This document shows positions 1 through 8,022 of a DNA stretch of 38,871 nt, piece after piece; position 1 is the first letter of the stretch; each line of letters starts with the position of its first letter. Both the position numbers and the translations under genes were made by a program. Source of the DNA: Duganella sp. (lineage in GTDB: Bacteria > Pseudomonadota > Gammaproteobacteria > Burkholderiales > Burkholderiaceae_D); assembly GCA_026225475.1 (NCBI GenBank), contig JAMFSU010000060.1:1-38871 (forward strand), read 5' to 3'. Below the pieces are notes generated by a model. That model worked only from the letters and a program-made list of their open reading frames with translations. It made no database searches and was not told the origin of the DNA.

Positions 1-127
1 GACCGTTGGTGATACGACCATAGATCGTCACATCGCTTTGTGCTTGTGCACTTGCGCACGCGCAAGCCAATACAGCCGCAATAGCGAGGGGTTTCGCAAC
101 GAATGCGACTTTTGATACTTTTTTCAT
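1..127 (-). CDS. Outer-membrane porin, N-terminal fragment (cut by window edge)
   Basis: Only the first 42 codons are present; the gene runs off the left edge. The translation starts MKKVSKVAFVAKPLAIAAVL and has a basic N-terminus, a hydrophobic core and a signal-peptidase I site after ASAQA. The mature protein begins QSDVTIYGRITNG, the usual opening of Burkholderiales trimeric porins of the gram-negative porin family. The ATG at 127-125 is preceded by AGGAGA at a good distance. A second, complete porin lies at 1946. This one reads away from it and has its own AT-rich upstream region, so it is a separate unit. Assignment to the porin family is solid from the start alone; substrate range cannot be judged. 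Confidence 0.85.
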   Translation of the reverse strand, partial: MKKVSKVAFVAKPLAIAAVLACACASAQAQSDVTIYGRITNG

Positions 128-666
128 TTCATCTCCTAAATATGCTTGTGGGAATTCCACTATTTTCGAGCTTTGCACCCGAATTCTTTTTTATTGGCAT
201 AACGGTCCGCACGATCATGTGACGAGTCGTGCTTCTTTTGCCTCCTACATTTTATGTAGTTTTACTAAATTTTGATTTAATTCTACACATTAATATTTTT
301 ATTTTCACGCATTTTCACTGTCATTACGCCTCCGCATGAGAATTTATGGCGATTTACAACACATTTTGCTTATCTCACCAACCATCAGGTGTACTAATGT
401 TACAAGTAACTTTGCTACTTCTTCGCAGTTTTAAAACTACATTGAAGAATGTTTCCCACTTCCACAACAGCAAAAATTGCACCATTAGTTTCCCCTTGGA
501 AATTAAGATGCCAATCAGTCGCTGATGAACGCGCGAGAAGCAACGACATACTCATAAGTACAACGCAGACAAAACAAAGGCTTAGCAAATTTCGCTAAGC
601 CTTCTTATTACTAACCTCAATATTGCCGACCAATTTCCCAGCCAATCGGCGCCGTTGTATTACCGC
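128..666. other. AT-rich intergenic region upstream of the minus-strand porin
   Basis: No convincing coding frame is seen. The stretch is clearly richer in A+T than the flanking genes and must carry the promoter of the minus-strand porin. A short inverted repeat (GCACGA at 209-214, TCGTGC at 227-232) about 80 bases upstream of the porin start could be a regulatory site, but this is weak. The right end holds the terminator of the GntR gene (568-603). Confidence 0.5.
568..603 (-). terminator. Rho-independent terminator of the gntR-type gene
   Basis: A perfect 10-bp stem (AAGGCTTAGC at 577-586 with GCTAAGCCTT at 594-603) encloses a 7-base loop. Read on the minus strand it is followed by a T-rich run (TTTGTTTTG), as expected for a terminator of the regulator gene that ends at 667. 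Confidence 0.8.
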
Positions 667-1437
667 CTAGCGCACCGTTGTGAACAACTTGCCGAAGTCA
701 ATTTCCATCGCTTGCGCCGGCTCTGCCAACAGTCCCAGCGCATATTCGCCAAGGTGATGCTCCATCAGACGTGCCGCCAATGCCGGCTGCCCCTGCTCGA
801 TCGCCTCCAGAATTGCCACGTGTTCGTCAGCCGAACAGCTATTGCGCTTGGGCGTTTCATACAAGCCGATCAGCAGCGAGGTGCGCGCGATCAAGGTGCG
901 CAGATAGGCGGTGACGATATCGTTCTGATTCACTTCCGCCAGTTTGATATGAAACTCACCTGACAGACGAATCCAGTCGCGCCAATTGCCATCCTCGCGC
1001 AAGGCATGCTCTTGCTTGATCATCTCGCGCAGCTCGGCAAAGGCACGGGTCTTGTTGCCGGGCTTGGCGGCCAAGCCCTTGACCGAGCCCACCTCAAGGA
1101 TCACCCGCGCTTCGAACACTTCGCGCGCCTCATTGATGTCATGCAAGGCAATGATCGCGCCACGATTGGGTTGCAGCTCGATCACGCGCTCATGCGCGAG
1201 TTTGACGAAGACGCGTCGCAAGGTGCCGCGCGTGACACCGAAGGCGTCGCACAACGGCGCCTCCACCAGACGGGTACCGGGCGGCAGCTTGTGATCGAGA
1301 ATAGCGTCGATGATCGCCATATAGATACGTGCATCGACTGCGTCATTGCTTAACTCGTCAGCACGCTCCAGCTTTTCCGACTTTTCGGTGCTACGTGCAC
1401 TGCCGGAACGGGATTTGACAGACCTGGCGTCACTCAT
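667..1437 (-). CDS. GntR-family transcriptional regulator, FCD (FadR) subfamily
   Basis: This 256-residue DNA-binding regulator has a winged helix-turn-helix at about residues 38-100 (motif LCDAFGVTRGTLRRVFVKL). A C-terminal all-helical FCD ligand domain fills about residues 105-245. Its candidate metal and ligand histidines sit in EFHIKL, DEHVAIL and MEHHLG. FCD regulators usually repress transport and catabolic genes and are released by a small acid or its metal complex. The N-terminal 30 residues are Ser/Lys-rich and probably disordered. It is divergent from the porin/ABC/racemase run and is the obvious controller. A palindrome close to ATTGTGCACAAT lies 34 bases upstream of its start, suggesting autoregulation. 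The ligand is unknown but may be a hydantoin- or ureide-type compound, given the racemase. Confidence 0.9.
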   Translation of the reverse strand: MSDARSVKSRSGSARSTEKSEKLERADELSNDAVDARIYMAIIDAILDHKLPPGTRLVEAPLCDAFGVTRGTLRRVFVKLAHERVIELQPNRGAIIALHDINEAREVFEARVILEVGSVKGLAAKPGNKTRAFAELREMIKQEHALREDGNWRDWIRLSGEFHIKLAEVNQNDIVTAYLRTLIARTSLLIGLYETPKRNSCSADEHVAILEAIEQGQPALAARLMEHHLGEYALGLLAEPAQAMEIDFGKLFTTVR

Positions 1438-1470
1438 CTCAAGAATCCGCCAAGGTTGTCTGAATACTGC

Positions 1471-1482
1471 ATTGTGCTCAAT
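1471..1482. promoter_or_regulatory. Candidate GntR operator, copy 1 (autoregulatory)
   Basis: ATTGTGCTCAAT differs at one base from the perfect palindrome found at two sites further right. It lies 34 bases upstream of the regulator start, which suits autorepression. The ATTGT-N2-ACAAT layout is common among FCD-type GntR operators. Confidence 0.55.
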
Positions 1483-1624
1483 CGGTACATAAATTGTTTG
1501 CCGCTGTACTAGAAGAAATTTGAATGAATGACCACAGTATATGCGCTATGGCAGCCAGGCGCTGACAACAGACATTGCCGAAGTAACCACAACGACTGCA
1601 CCAAAAATAAAAATCATCACAGTT

Positions 1625-1636
1625 ATTGTGCACAAT
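1625..1636. promoter_or_regulatory. Candidate GntR operator, copy 2
   Basis: A perfect 12-bp palindrome, ATTGTGCACAAT, identical to the copy at 1807. It lies in the middle of the divergent gap, so it could serve looping or either promoter. Confidence 0.6.
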
Positions 1637-1806
1637 CCACATCCAAAACTAAGCATAGTTCTAATTTTTAGGCCTTACATCAGCTTCAGCAAACAGCTAC
1701 CGATTCTGCCCGCACCAGCAATATCCCCGTCCACACTGGGATTGCAAGCCATCAATGCCATTCCATGTAAGCACTGGCATACTTTTCGCTTATTGAAACC
1801 TCCAAG

Positions 1807-1818
1807 ATTGTGCACAAT
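1807..1818. promoter_or_regulatory. Candidate GntR operator, copy 3 (porin side)
   Basis: A perfect palindrome, ATTGTGCACAAT, extended by G and C to GATTGTGCACAATC at 1806-1819. It lies about 130 bases upstream of the porin start and 182 bases from copy 2, a good position to control the plus-strand transport operon. Confidence 0.65.
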
Positions 1819-1945
1819 CCTAATTGAAATTGTATTCATCGTACCGACGAGTCCCGGTACGAAGCAGTGATCCTCAAGAACAAAGCAGTGCCGGCGAGAA
1901 AATGGATGCCGGCACTTCATCGCAACCAAATCAAGAAGGAAAAAC

Positions 1946-3025
1946 ATGCGTACTTCCATCTCCGCCGCCGCCCTGTTAGTCGGCACCCTGGCCGCCAGCG
2001 GCGCCTATGCACAATCTTCGGTCACGGTCTCGGGCGTGATCGACACCGGTCTGTCGTATGCCACCAATACCGGCAACGGCGCGCAAAGCAAGGTCGGTCT
2101 GGCCGACAGCATTCTGGGCGTCTCCAATGTCGGCTTTCGCGGCAAGGAAGACCTGGGCAGCGGCATGGGTGCAATCTTCAATCTGCAGGCCGGCTTCAAC
2201 CCAAGCAACGGCAGCCAGTCGGCCAGCGGCCAACTGTTTTCGCGCAATGCACTGGTCGGACTGGAAAGCGCCTCCGGCACCCTGACCGCCGGCAAGCAAT
2301 GGAATTTCAATGATGACTGGCTGGTCGGTAGCGTGTTCAAAGGCGGCTACAACTCTGGCTCAATCTTCAAGTTTTCCGAATTCGATGCCGTCAGCGAAAT
2401 CTATAACAACACCGTCAAATATGTCTCGCCCGAAGTCGGCGGTTTCCAGGGCGGCGCCATGTACGGCTTCGGCGAAGCGGCCGGAACCTTGCGTACCGGC
2501 CAGGTCTACAACATCGGCGCCAAATACAATCAAGGCCCATTCTTCATCGGCCTGACGTATGACCATGAACAAGACGGCAATGCCGCCACGCTCGGCAATG
2601 GCAGCGTGCTCAAGCTGACCACGCTGGCGACCAGCTATAGCTTCGGCGCATTCAAGGCACGCTTCGGCGGCGCTTACAGCAACATCTCCGGCCCCGGCAC
2701 CTTCCAGTCGATTCCATCGATGAGCGCGCGCAAGGCCTATGCACTGGAAGCCGGTCTCGACTACAACTTCAGCGCCGCCTTCACCGGCTCGGCCGACCTG
2801 CTGTATCGCAAGAACACCACGCTGTCGAACAACACCAAGGTGTATCGCCTGCTGGGCATTTACAGCTTGTCCAAGCGCACCAGCCTGATTGCCAACCTGG
2901 CGTACCTGGCCAATGGCGACGGCGCCACCGAATCGCTGGTGAGCACCAATTCAACGGCCATCGGCGGCGGTTACGCCAATCAGCATCAAATGGCGCTGGC
3001 ACTCGGCATCCGCCATACCTTCTGA
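1946..3025 (+). CDS. Outer-membrane porin (gram-negative porin family)
   Basis: A 359-residue trimeric beta-barrel porin. Residues 1-22 form a signal peptide (ending ASGAYA), and the mature part begins QSSVTVSGVIDTGLSY. The sequence alternates polar and hydrophobic residues with many Gly and aromatic residues. It ends in the outer-membrane insertion signature IRHTF with a terminal Phe. Length is typical for betaproteobacterial porins. The ATG is preceded by AAGGA at 1936-1940. It is the first gene of the transport run and lies just downstream of palindromic operator candidates. It probably carries the same substrate across the outer membrane that the ABC importer takes through the inner membrane; this is inference from position. 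Confidence 0.92.
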   Translation: MRTSISAAALLVGTLAASGAYAQSSVTVSGVIDTGLSYATNTGNGAQSKVGLADSILGVSNVGFRGKEDLGSGMGAIFNLQAGFNPSNGSQSASGQLFSRNALVGLESASGTLTAGKQWNFNDDWLVGSVFKGGYNSGSIFKFSEFDAVSEIYNNTVKYVSPEVGGFQGGAMYGFGEAAGTLRTGQVYNIGAKYNQGPFFIGLTYDHEQDGNAATLGNGSVLKLTTLATSYSFGAFKARFGGAYSNISGPGTFQSIPSMSARKAYALEAGLDYNFSAAFTGSADLLYRKNTTLSNNTKVYRLLGIYSLSKRTSLIANLAYLANGDGATESLVSTNSTAIGGGYANQHQMALALGIRHTF

Positions 3026-3125
3026 AGCACACGCACGCACCGGCAAGGCACGAAGCTTGCCTGTACTGCTTAACACTATTTCACCGAGCTTATTGTCGTT
3101 CCAATTATCTAACACGGGAGTCGTG

Positions 3126-4313
3126 ATGAACAAACGTATGTCCTTGAAAACCCTCGCTGCATTGACGCTGACCATGTTCGGCGCAGTGCCGCTGGCGCAT
3201 GCTGAAGAAGTCTTGAAGATCGGCGTCAACGGCGTCATGTCGGGCGCAGCCGCATCGTGGGGTCTGGTCAATAAATACTGTGCCGAAACCACCGCAGAAA
3301 TGTATAACAGCAAAGGTGGCGTCAACATCGGCGGCAAGAAATACAAGATCGAAATCGTCGCGCTGGATGATAAGAATGATCCCAAGATTTCCATCTCGAA
3401 TGCCGAAAAACTGGCCAGCGATGGCATCAAATACATCATCGGCCCCAACATCGATACCACCGCCATTGCGGTCAAGCCGGTGATGGAGCGTGCCAAGGCG
3501 ATGAACTTCCCGTACGCCTTCTCCAAGGAACTCTATACCGCACCAGCCAATGCCTCGGTGCTAGGCATGGTGGCCTCGTATCAGGTCGGTCCGGTGGTCT
3601 ACAAATATCTGATGGACAAGAAGGGCGTGAAAAGCATTTCCTTCGTCGCCCGCAATGAATCGGATGCCAAGAACCAGCAAGAAGAAGGCGTCGCCGCCGC
3701 CAAGAGCCTGGGTCTGAAAGTGTTGGCCGACAAGGAAAGCTATGAACCCGGCACCACCGATTTCATGCCAATCATGTCCAAGCTGGTCCGCGCCAAGCCA
3801 GACGCCATCGTGCTGTCCGGCGTTGCACCGTCGGATGCGCCATTGCTGATCAAGGCCGCACGCGATCTCGGCTTCAAGGGCCAGTTGTCGACCGAAACCG
3901 GTCAGGACGCCAAGATCCTCGAACAAGTCGCCGGCAGCAAGGCTGACGGTTTCCTGTCGGTCGGCGGCGCTTCCACACCGGCAATCCAGTCGGATTACAT
4001 GAAGAGCTTTGTGGAAGTCTACAAAAAACGCGTCGGCGAGTGGAATGATGAAGCCGGCACCAAGGCTTATGCACTGGAGTTGATCCTGGCCGTACTGCAA
4101 AAAAATCCCAAGGCGCTGACCGACGTCGAGCAATTCCGCAAGGAAATGCCAACGTTCAAGATGACCAATCCCTTTGTGAAGGAGAAGACCACGCTGCAAT
4201 TCGTCGGCAAGAAGGACTTCGGCCGTCAATCGCAAGTGGGTGTGCCGCTGGTAGTCAATGCCTATAAGGGCGGCGGCTTCGAAGCGGTATATGTCGGCCA
4301 GGTCGCCAACTAA
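3126..4313 (+). CDS. Periplasmic substrate-binding protein of a Liv/HAAT-type ABC transporter
   Basis: A 395-residue periplasmic binding protein (peripla_BP_6 / LivK type). I chose the ATG at 3126 because GGGAG stands just before it and a classic signal peptide follows (cleaved after LAHA, leaving EEVLKIGVNG). An upstream in-frame start would bury that signal. Family marks include IGVNGVMSGAAASWG near the N-terminus, KIEIVALDDKNDPK, and a central section typical of type I binding proteins. It captures the substrate and delivers it to the permeases encoded next. The HAAT family covers branched-chain amino acids, amides, urea and aromatic acids, so the ligand cannot be read from sequence. The racemase at the end of the run hints at hydantoins, allantoin or related amides. 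Confidence 0.92.
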   Translation: MNKRMSLKTLAALTLTMFGAVPLAHAEEVLKIGVNGVMSGAAASWGLVNKYCAETTAEMYNSKGGVNIGGKKYKIEIVALDDKNDPKISISNAEKLASDGIKYIIGPNIDTTAIAVKPVMERAKAMNFPYAFSKELYTAPANASVLGMVASYQVGPVVYKYLMDKKGVKSISFVARNESDAKNQQEEGVAAAKSLGLKVLADKESYEPGTTDFMPIMSKLVRAKPDAIVLSGVAPSDAPLLIKAARDLGFKGQLSTETGQDAKILEQVAGSKADGFLSVGGASTPAIQSDYMKSFVEVYKKRVGEWNDEAGTKAYALELILAVLQKNPKALTDVEQFRKEMPTFKMTNPFVKEKTTLQFVGKKDFGRQSQVGVPLVVNAYKGGGFEAVYVGQVAN

Positions 4314-4366
4314 GCAACACCAGGCATGTGCCCAACCGGCCATGCCGCCAACGCGCGTTGTTGTAC

Positions 4367-4395
4367 CCGCCGGGTGCCCTCCCTGTGCCCGGCGG
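4367..4395 (+). promoter_or_regulatory. GC-rich hairpin between binding-protein gene and permease gene
   Basis: CCGCCGGG (4367-4374) pairs perfectly with CCCGGCGG (4388-4395) around a 13-base loop. No T-run follows, so it is more likely an mRNA-stabilising or attenuating structure than a full terminator. Such structures often give the binding protein more message than the membrane genes. Confidence 0.55.
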
Positions 4396-4448
4396 CTTGT
4401 GTAGTGGAAGTTGCAGAAAGTTGAATGAAGTTGCAGTTTGTCTCACCC

Positions 4449-4484
4449 ATTGCCTGCATCGGCCGCCCTTCCGATGCAGGCAAT
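4449..4484 (+). repeat. Perfect 14-bp inverted repeat upstream of livH-type gene
   Basis: ATTGCCTGCATCGG (4449-4462) and CCGATGCAGGCAAT (4471-4484) are exact inverted repeats with an 8-base loop. They stand 57 bases before the permease start. This could be an RNA hairpin that protects the upstream message or attenuates the downstream genes, or a protein-binding site. No T-run follows it. Confidence 0.7.
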
Positions 4485-4540
4485 ACCACATCGTTGCACC
4501 TTTATAGACGCACACCAGACACCAGGAAGCATTGACCGAC

Positions 4541-5407
4541 ATGCTACAAATCCTTATCAACGGCCTCATCCTCGGCTCCGCCTATGCACTGATTGCACTC
4601 GGGCTGACCATGGTCTTCAGCATCATGCGCGTGGTCAATTTCGCCCATGGTCAAATGTATATGCTGGGCGGCTTTGTCATGTATTACCTGTATGGCCAGT
4701 TCGGCCTGCCGTTCTGGTTGGCGCTGCTGCTGGCCGGACTGGCACTCGGTCTGATCGGCATGGCTTTCAATCGCTGGCTGTTCCAGCCGGTGCTAGCCAA
4801 CTCCAAACGGGAAGAAAGCAGCATGCTAATGGCAGTCGGTACCGCCTTGTTGCTGGAAAACGTGGCGCTGTCCGTGTTCGGCGAAAAGCAGCGCGGTGTG
4901 CCGGCATTGATCGACGGCGTGCTGGTGCTCAATGATGGCGATGCCTACCTGCCCTATTCGAATCTGGCCGTGGCAGTGCTGTCGATTGCCTTCATCATCG
5001 CGCTGCTGCTGTTCGTGCAATACACCAAACCCGGCCGCGCGCTGCGCGCCGTGGCACAAGACAAAGAAGCCGCACTGCTGCAAGGCGTCAACGTCAAGTT
5101 CATCACCACCCTGGGCTTTGCCATCGGTGCCGGGCTGGCCGGCATTGCCGGTGCCTTGCTGGTGACGCTGTATGGCGTCAATGCCGGTGTCGGCACCAAC
5201 ATCTCGACCAAGGCTTTCATCATGATCATGATCGGCGGCGCCGGCGTCACCTCGGGCGCCATCGTCGGTGGCTTCGTGCTCGGCATGGCCGAAGCGGTCG
5301 GCTATGACATGCTGCCCAGCAGCATGACCTACCTGCTGATTTTCGTGGCCATGATCGTGTTCCTGGTTTTCAAACCAAATGGCCTGTTTGGCAAACCCTG
5401 GGGTTGA
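4541..5407 (+). CDS. LivH-type ABC permease
   Basis: A 288-residue inner-membrane permease of the branched-chain amino acid/HAAT family. It opens MLQILINGLILGSAYALIAL and contains the family signature MRVVNFAHGQMYMLGGF. It has about eight hydrophobic segments and ends NGLFGKPWG. The start is set at ATG 4541 because AGGAAG at 4524-4529 is at a workable distance, while the earlier in-frame TTG at 4532 is only two bases from it. It forms the channel with the LivM partner encoded next, whose reading frame begins around its stop codon. A 220-base gap with two hairpins separates it from the binding-protein gene. Confidence 0.92.
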   Translation: MLQILINGLILGSAYALIALGLTMVFSIMRVVNFAHGQMYMLGGFVMYYLYGQFGLPFWLALLLAGLALGLIGMAFNRWLFQPVLANSKREESSMLMAVGTALLLENVALSVFGEKQRGVPALIDGVLVLNDGDAYLPYSNLAVAVLSIAFIIALLLFVQYTKPGRALRAVAQDKEAALLQGVNVKFITTLGFAIGAGLAGIAGALLVTLYGVNAGVGTNISTKAFIMIMIGGAGVTSGAIVGGFVLGMAEAVGYDMLPSSMTYLLIFVAMIVFLVFKPNGLFGKPWG

Positions 5408-5475
5408 TCAGCATGTTGCTATCGACACCTTCTACGGCTCCTTCTTCTCCGTCCAATCTGCTTTCGCGAGGTTCC

Positions 5476-6426
5476 ATGAAACAAGACAAGCGCCGCGATT
5501 TCTCGGTCATTATGCTAGTGCTGGCCGCCTTGCTGGTGCTGCCTCTGGGCATCGGCCATTCGCGCTATCTGATGTCGGTGCTGATGAATTGCGCAGGTGT
5601 CGCCGTCATCGCCAGCGGTGTCTGGCTAACCTTTTGCATCGGCCGCATCAATATCTGCCAGGCTGGTTTCGCCCTGATCGGTGCCTACGTCACGGCGATC
5701 CTGATCGCCAAGGCCGGTTTGAATTTCTGGCTGGCATTGCCGCTGTCCTGTCTGGCGGCGGCGCTGTGCGGTGCCCTGATCGGCAGCGTCATCCTCAAGC
5801 TCAAGGGTATCTATTTTTCAATGTTGACCATCTGCCTGACCGAAGCGATTCGTCTGGCCTTCCTCAACGGTGGTGCGCTCACGCAAGGCTCCAAGGGCAT
5901 CACCGGTTTGCCACAGCCATTTACGGGCGACTCGCCGCTGCCTTTGTATTACCTCGGCGTGGCTTTGCTGGCGGTGGCGCTGGCGGTGGTCTGGCGCGTC
6001 CACTATTCGCGTCTGGGCGGAATTTTCCGCGCCATGCGTCTCAATGAAGACCTGGCCGAAAGCTTTGGCGTCAACGTCTGGCGTTATCGCATCCTGGCGT
6101 TTGCGATTGCCTGCGCCTTGGGCGGCCTCGGTGGCAGTTATTTCGCCGTGTTCACCCAAAGTGTGTATCCGCAGAGCTTCACCGTCGAACACAGCATCTA
6201 CTACATGTTGTTCTGCTTCCTCGGTGGCCTCGAATACGTCAGCGGTGCCATGATCGGCGCCTTCGCGCTGACCATCCTGTTCGAATTGCTGCAAGACTTC
6301 CAGCAATATCAATCACTGATCTATGGCGTATTGATGATCGTGGTCATGCTGACCCTGCCCAATGGCGTAATGGCCCTGCGCGGCTGGTCATTCTCGCTGC
6401 CGCTGCGCAAGGGAGCGGCCAAATGA
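5476..6426 (+). CDS. LivM-type ABC permease
   Basis: A 316-residue second permease subunit, with multiple hydrophobic helices and the LivM-type signature around residues 200-240 (GVNVWRYRILAFAIACALGG, FTVEHSIYYMLF). The frame is open from 5404, but that N-terminal stretch is Ser/Pro-rich and not membrane-like. The ATG at 5476 follows GAGG and starts MKQDKRRDFSVIM just before the first hydrophobic helix, so I prefer it; 5404 or 5413 remain possible. The C-terminus overlaps the next ATPase gene by four bases (ATGA), indicating translational coupling. Confidence 0.9.
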   Translation: MKQDKRRDFSVIMLVLAALLVLPLGIGHSRYLMSVLMNCAGVAVIASGVWLTFCIGRINICQAGFALIGAYVTAILIAKAGLNFWLALPLSCLAAALCGALIGSVILKLKGIYFSMLTICLTEAIRLAFLNGGALTQGSKGITGLPQPFTGDSPLPLYYLGVALLAVALAVVWRVHYSRLGGIFRAMRLNEDLAESFGVNVWRYRILAFAIACALGGLGGSYFAVFTQSVYPQSFTVEHSIYYMLFCFLGGLEYVSGAMIGAFALTILFELLQDFQQYQSLIYGVLMIVVMLTLPNGVMALRGWSFSLPLRKGAAK

Positions 6427-7214
6427 GCGCGCCCCCGATCCTCGAAGCCAGCGGTCTGTCCAAGCGTTTCGGCGGCCTGCTGGCCAATGATGACATCTCG
6501 TTGTCGCTGGGTAGCCAGAGCGGACGCGTCACTGCCGTGATCGGTCCGAACGGTGCCGGCAAAAGTACCTTCTTCAAGATGCTGGCCGGCTTCTGCACAC
6601 CCAGCGCCGGCCGCGTGCATCTGTTCGGCGAAGACATCACCGGCCTGACGCCGCACAAGATTGCTGCCAAGGGCTTGGTGCGCACATTCCAGGAAACCAC
6701 CATCTTCCCGGAATTGAGCGCACTCGAACACGTCGCCCTGGCGCATCAATTGTCGCGCCGCGCCAGTGATTTGCAGGTATTCGCCAACAGCGCCAGCGCC
6801 CGCCGCGACGAAGAGCGCATGCGTGACGATGCGCTGCAGATTCTGCGTTTTCTCGACCTCGACGGGGTTGCCAACAGTGTCGCCAAAACCCTGCCGCACG
6901 GCTATCTGCGTCTGCTCGGCATTGCCATGGGCATGGCTGCAGCGCCCAAAGTCTTGCTGCTCGACGAACCCTATGCCGGCCTCAATCCGGATGAAACCGA
7001 TCGCGCTGTGGAACTTACACGCAAGATCGCCGCCAGCGGCGTCTCTATCCTGCTGGTGGAACACGATATGAAAGCCGTGATGAAAATTTCCGACCACATC
7101 CATGTGCTGTATTTCGGCAAGAAAATCGCCGAAGGCACGCCGGAACAGATTCGCAACAATGAACAGGTGATCGAAGCCTACCTGGGCAAGGAAGATGAGG
7201 ATATTGGTCTATGA
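6423..7214 (+). CDS. LivG-type ABC ATPase
   Basis: A 263-residue cytoplasmic ATPase of the HAAT importer. Walker A is GPNGAGKST at residues 41-49. Walker B is VLLLDEP followed by YAGLNP, and the H-loop is LVEHDMKAVM. LivG proteins usually carry LSYGQQRRLEIA at the ABC signature; here it reads LPHGYLRLLGIA, so the consensus Gln and paired Arg are replaced. The D-loop and other motifs are intact, so the protein is probably active and a variant subtype. It overlaps both neighbours by four bases, consistent with one polycistronic message. The C-terminal tail (QVIEAYLG) is standard. Confidence 0.92.
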   Translation: MSAPPILEASGLSKRFGGLLANDDISLSLGSQSGRVTAVIGPNGAGKSTFFKMLAGFCTPSAGRVHLFGEDITGLTPHKIAAKGLVRTFQETTIFPELSALEHVALAHQLSRRASDLQVFANSASARRDEERMRDDALQILRFLDLDGVANSVAKTLPHGYLRLLGIAMGMAAAPKVLLLDEPYAGLNPDETDRAVELTRKIAASGVSILLVEHDMKAVMKISDHIHVLYFGKKIAEGTPEQIRNNEQVIEAYLGKEDEDIGL

Positions 7215-7990
7215 ACGCGACCCTCGACGCCAGCCTATCCAGTACTTCCGGCGCTGCCGCAAGCACGACTACTGCCACCGCGCATCTGGAACTGCAGAAC
7301 GTCTCGCTCAACTACGGTCAGGTACGTGCCTTGCAAGACGTCAGCCTGCGTATCGACAGTGGCAGCGTGGTAGCCCTGATCGGCGCCAATGGCGCTGGCA
7401 AGTCGTCCACCTTGCGCGCCGTCACCGGCTTGTCGCCGGTCTGCGGCGGCCAGGTCATGCTCAACGGCAGTGATGTCACCGGCACCGCTGCACATAAACT
7501 GGTCGAGATGGGTGTGGCCATGGTGCCAGAAGGACGCCATGTCTTTCCATTCATGTCGATCAAGGACAACCTGTTGATGGGTGCCTACACGCGCTCCGAC
7601 AAGGGCGGCATCGCCGCTGACCTGGAACGCGTACTGACACGCTTTCCACGTCTCAAGGAGCGGTTCAGCCAGCAAGCCTCCAGCCTGTCCGGTGGCGAGC
7701 AGCAAATGGTCGCCATTGGTCGCGCCTTGATGGCCAAACCGCGCCTGCTCCTGCTGGACGAGCCCTCGCTCGGCATCGCGCCGCAATTCATCCGTCTGAT
7801 TGCCCGCACGATCCTGGAAATCAATCGTGATGACGGCGTCACCATCATGCTGGTCGAACAGAACAGCCGCATGGCGCTGATGATTTCGCGCTACGCCTAC
7901 ATTCTCGCCACCGGCCGCATTGAACTGCAAGGGGAGTCGCGCGCGCTGCTCGACCATCCCGATATCAAGCGCCTGTATCTGGGCGCTTAG
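7211..7990 (+). CDS. LivF-type ABC ATPase
   Basis: A 259-residue second ATPase of the importer. Walker A is GANGAGKSS at residues 58-66, the signature is LSGGEQQMVAIGRAL, Walker B is LLLLDEPSLG and the switch is LVEQNS, all canonical. The first ~24 residues are an Ala/Ser/Thr-rich extension before the usual LELQNVSLNYG opening, so the true start might lie further in. The annotated ATG, however, overlaps the preceding stop as ATGA. It pairs with the LivG-type subunit to power transport. The gene ends at the first base of the next possible reading frame. Confidence 0.92.
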   Translation: MNATLDASLSSTSGAAASTTTATAHLELQNVSLNYGQVRALQDVSLRIDSGSVVALIGANGAGKSSTLRAVTGLSPVCGGQVMLNGSDVTGTAAHKLVEMGVAMVPEGRHVFPFMSIKDNLLMGAYTRSDKGGIAADLERVLTRFPRLKERFSQQASSLSGGEQQMVAIGRALMAKPRLLLLDEPSLGIAPQFIRLIARTILEINRDDGVTIMLVEQNSRMALMISRYAYILATGRIELQGESRALLDHPDIKRLYLGA

Positions 7991-8022
7991 TGCCACAGCA
8001 GACCGAACCTGAAAGCCCCAGC

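Larger units (their letters stand above)
1438..1945. other. Divergent control region between gntR-type gene and porin
   Basis: This 508-base AT-rich stretch has no credible coding frame; the short frames that cross it lack codon bias and ribosome sites. It carries three copies of a 12-bp palindrome (listed separately) and must contain promoters for both directions. No clear terminator is present. Confidence 0.6.
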
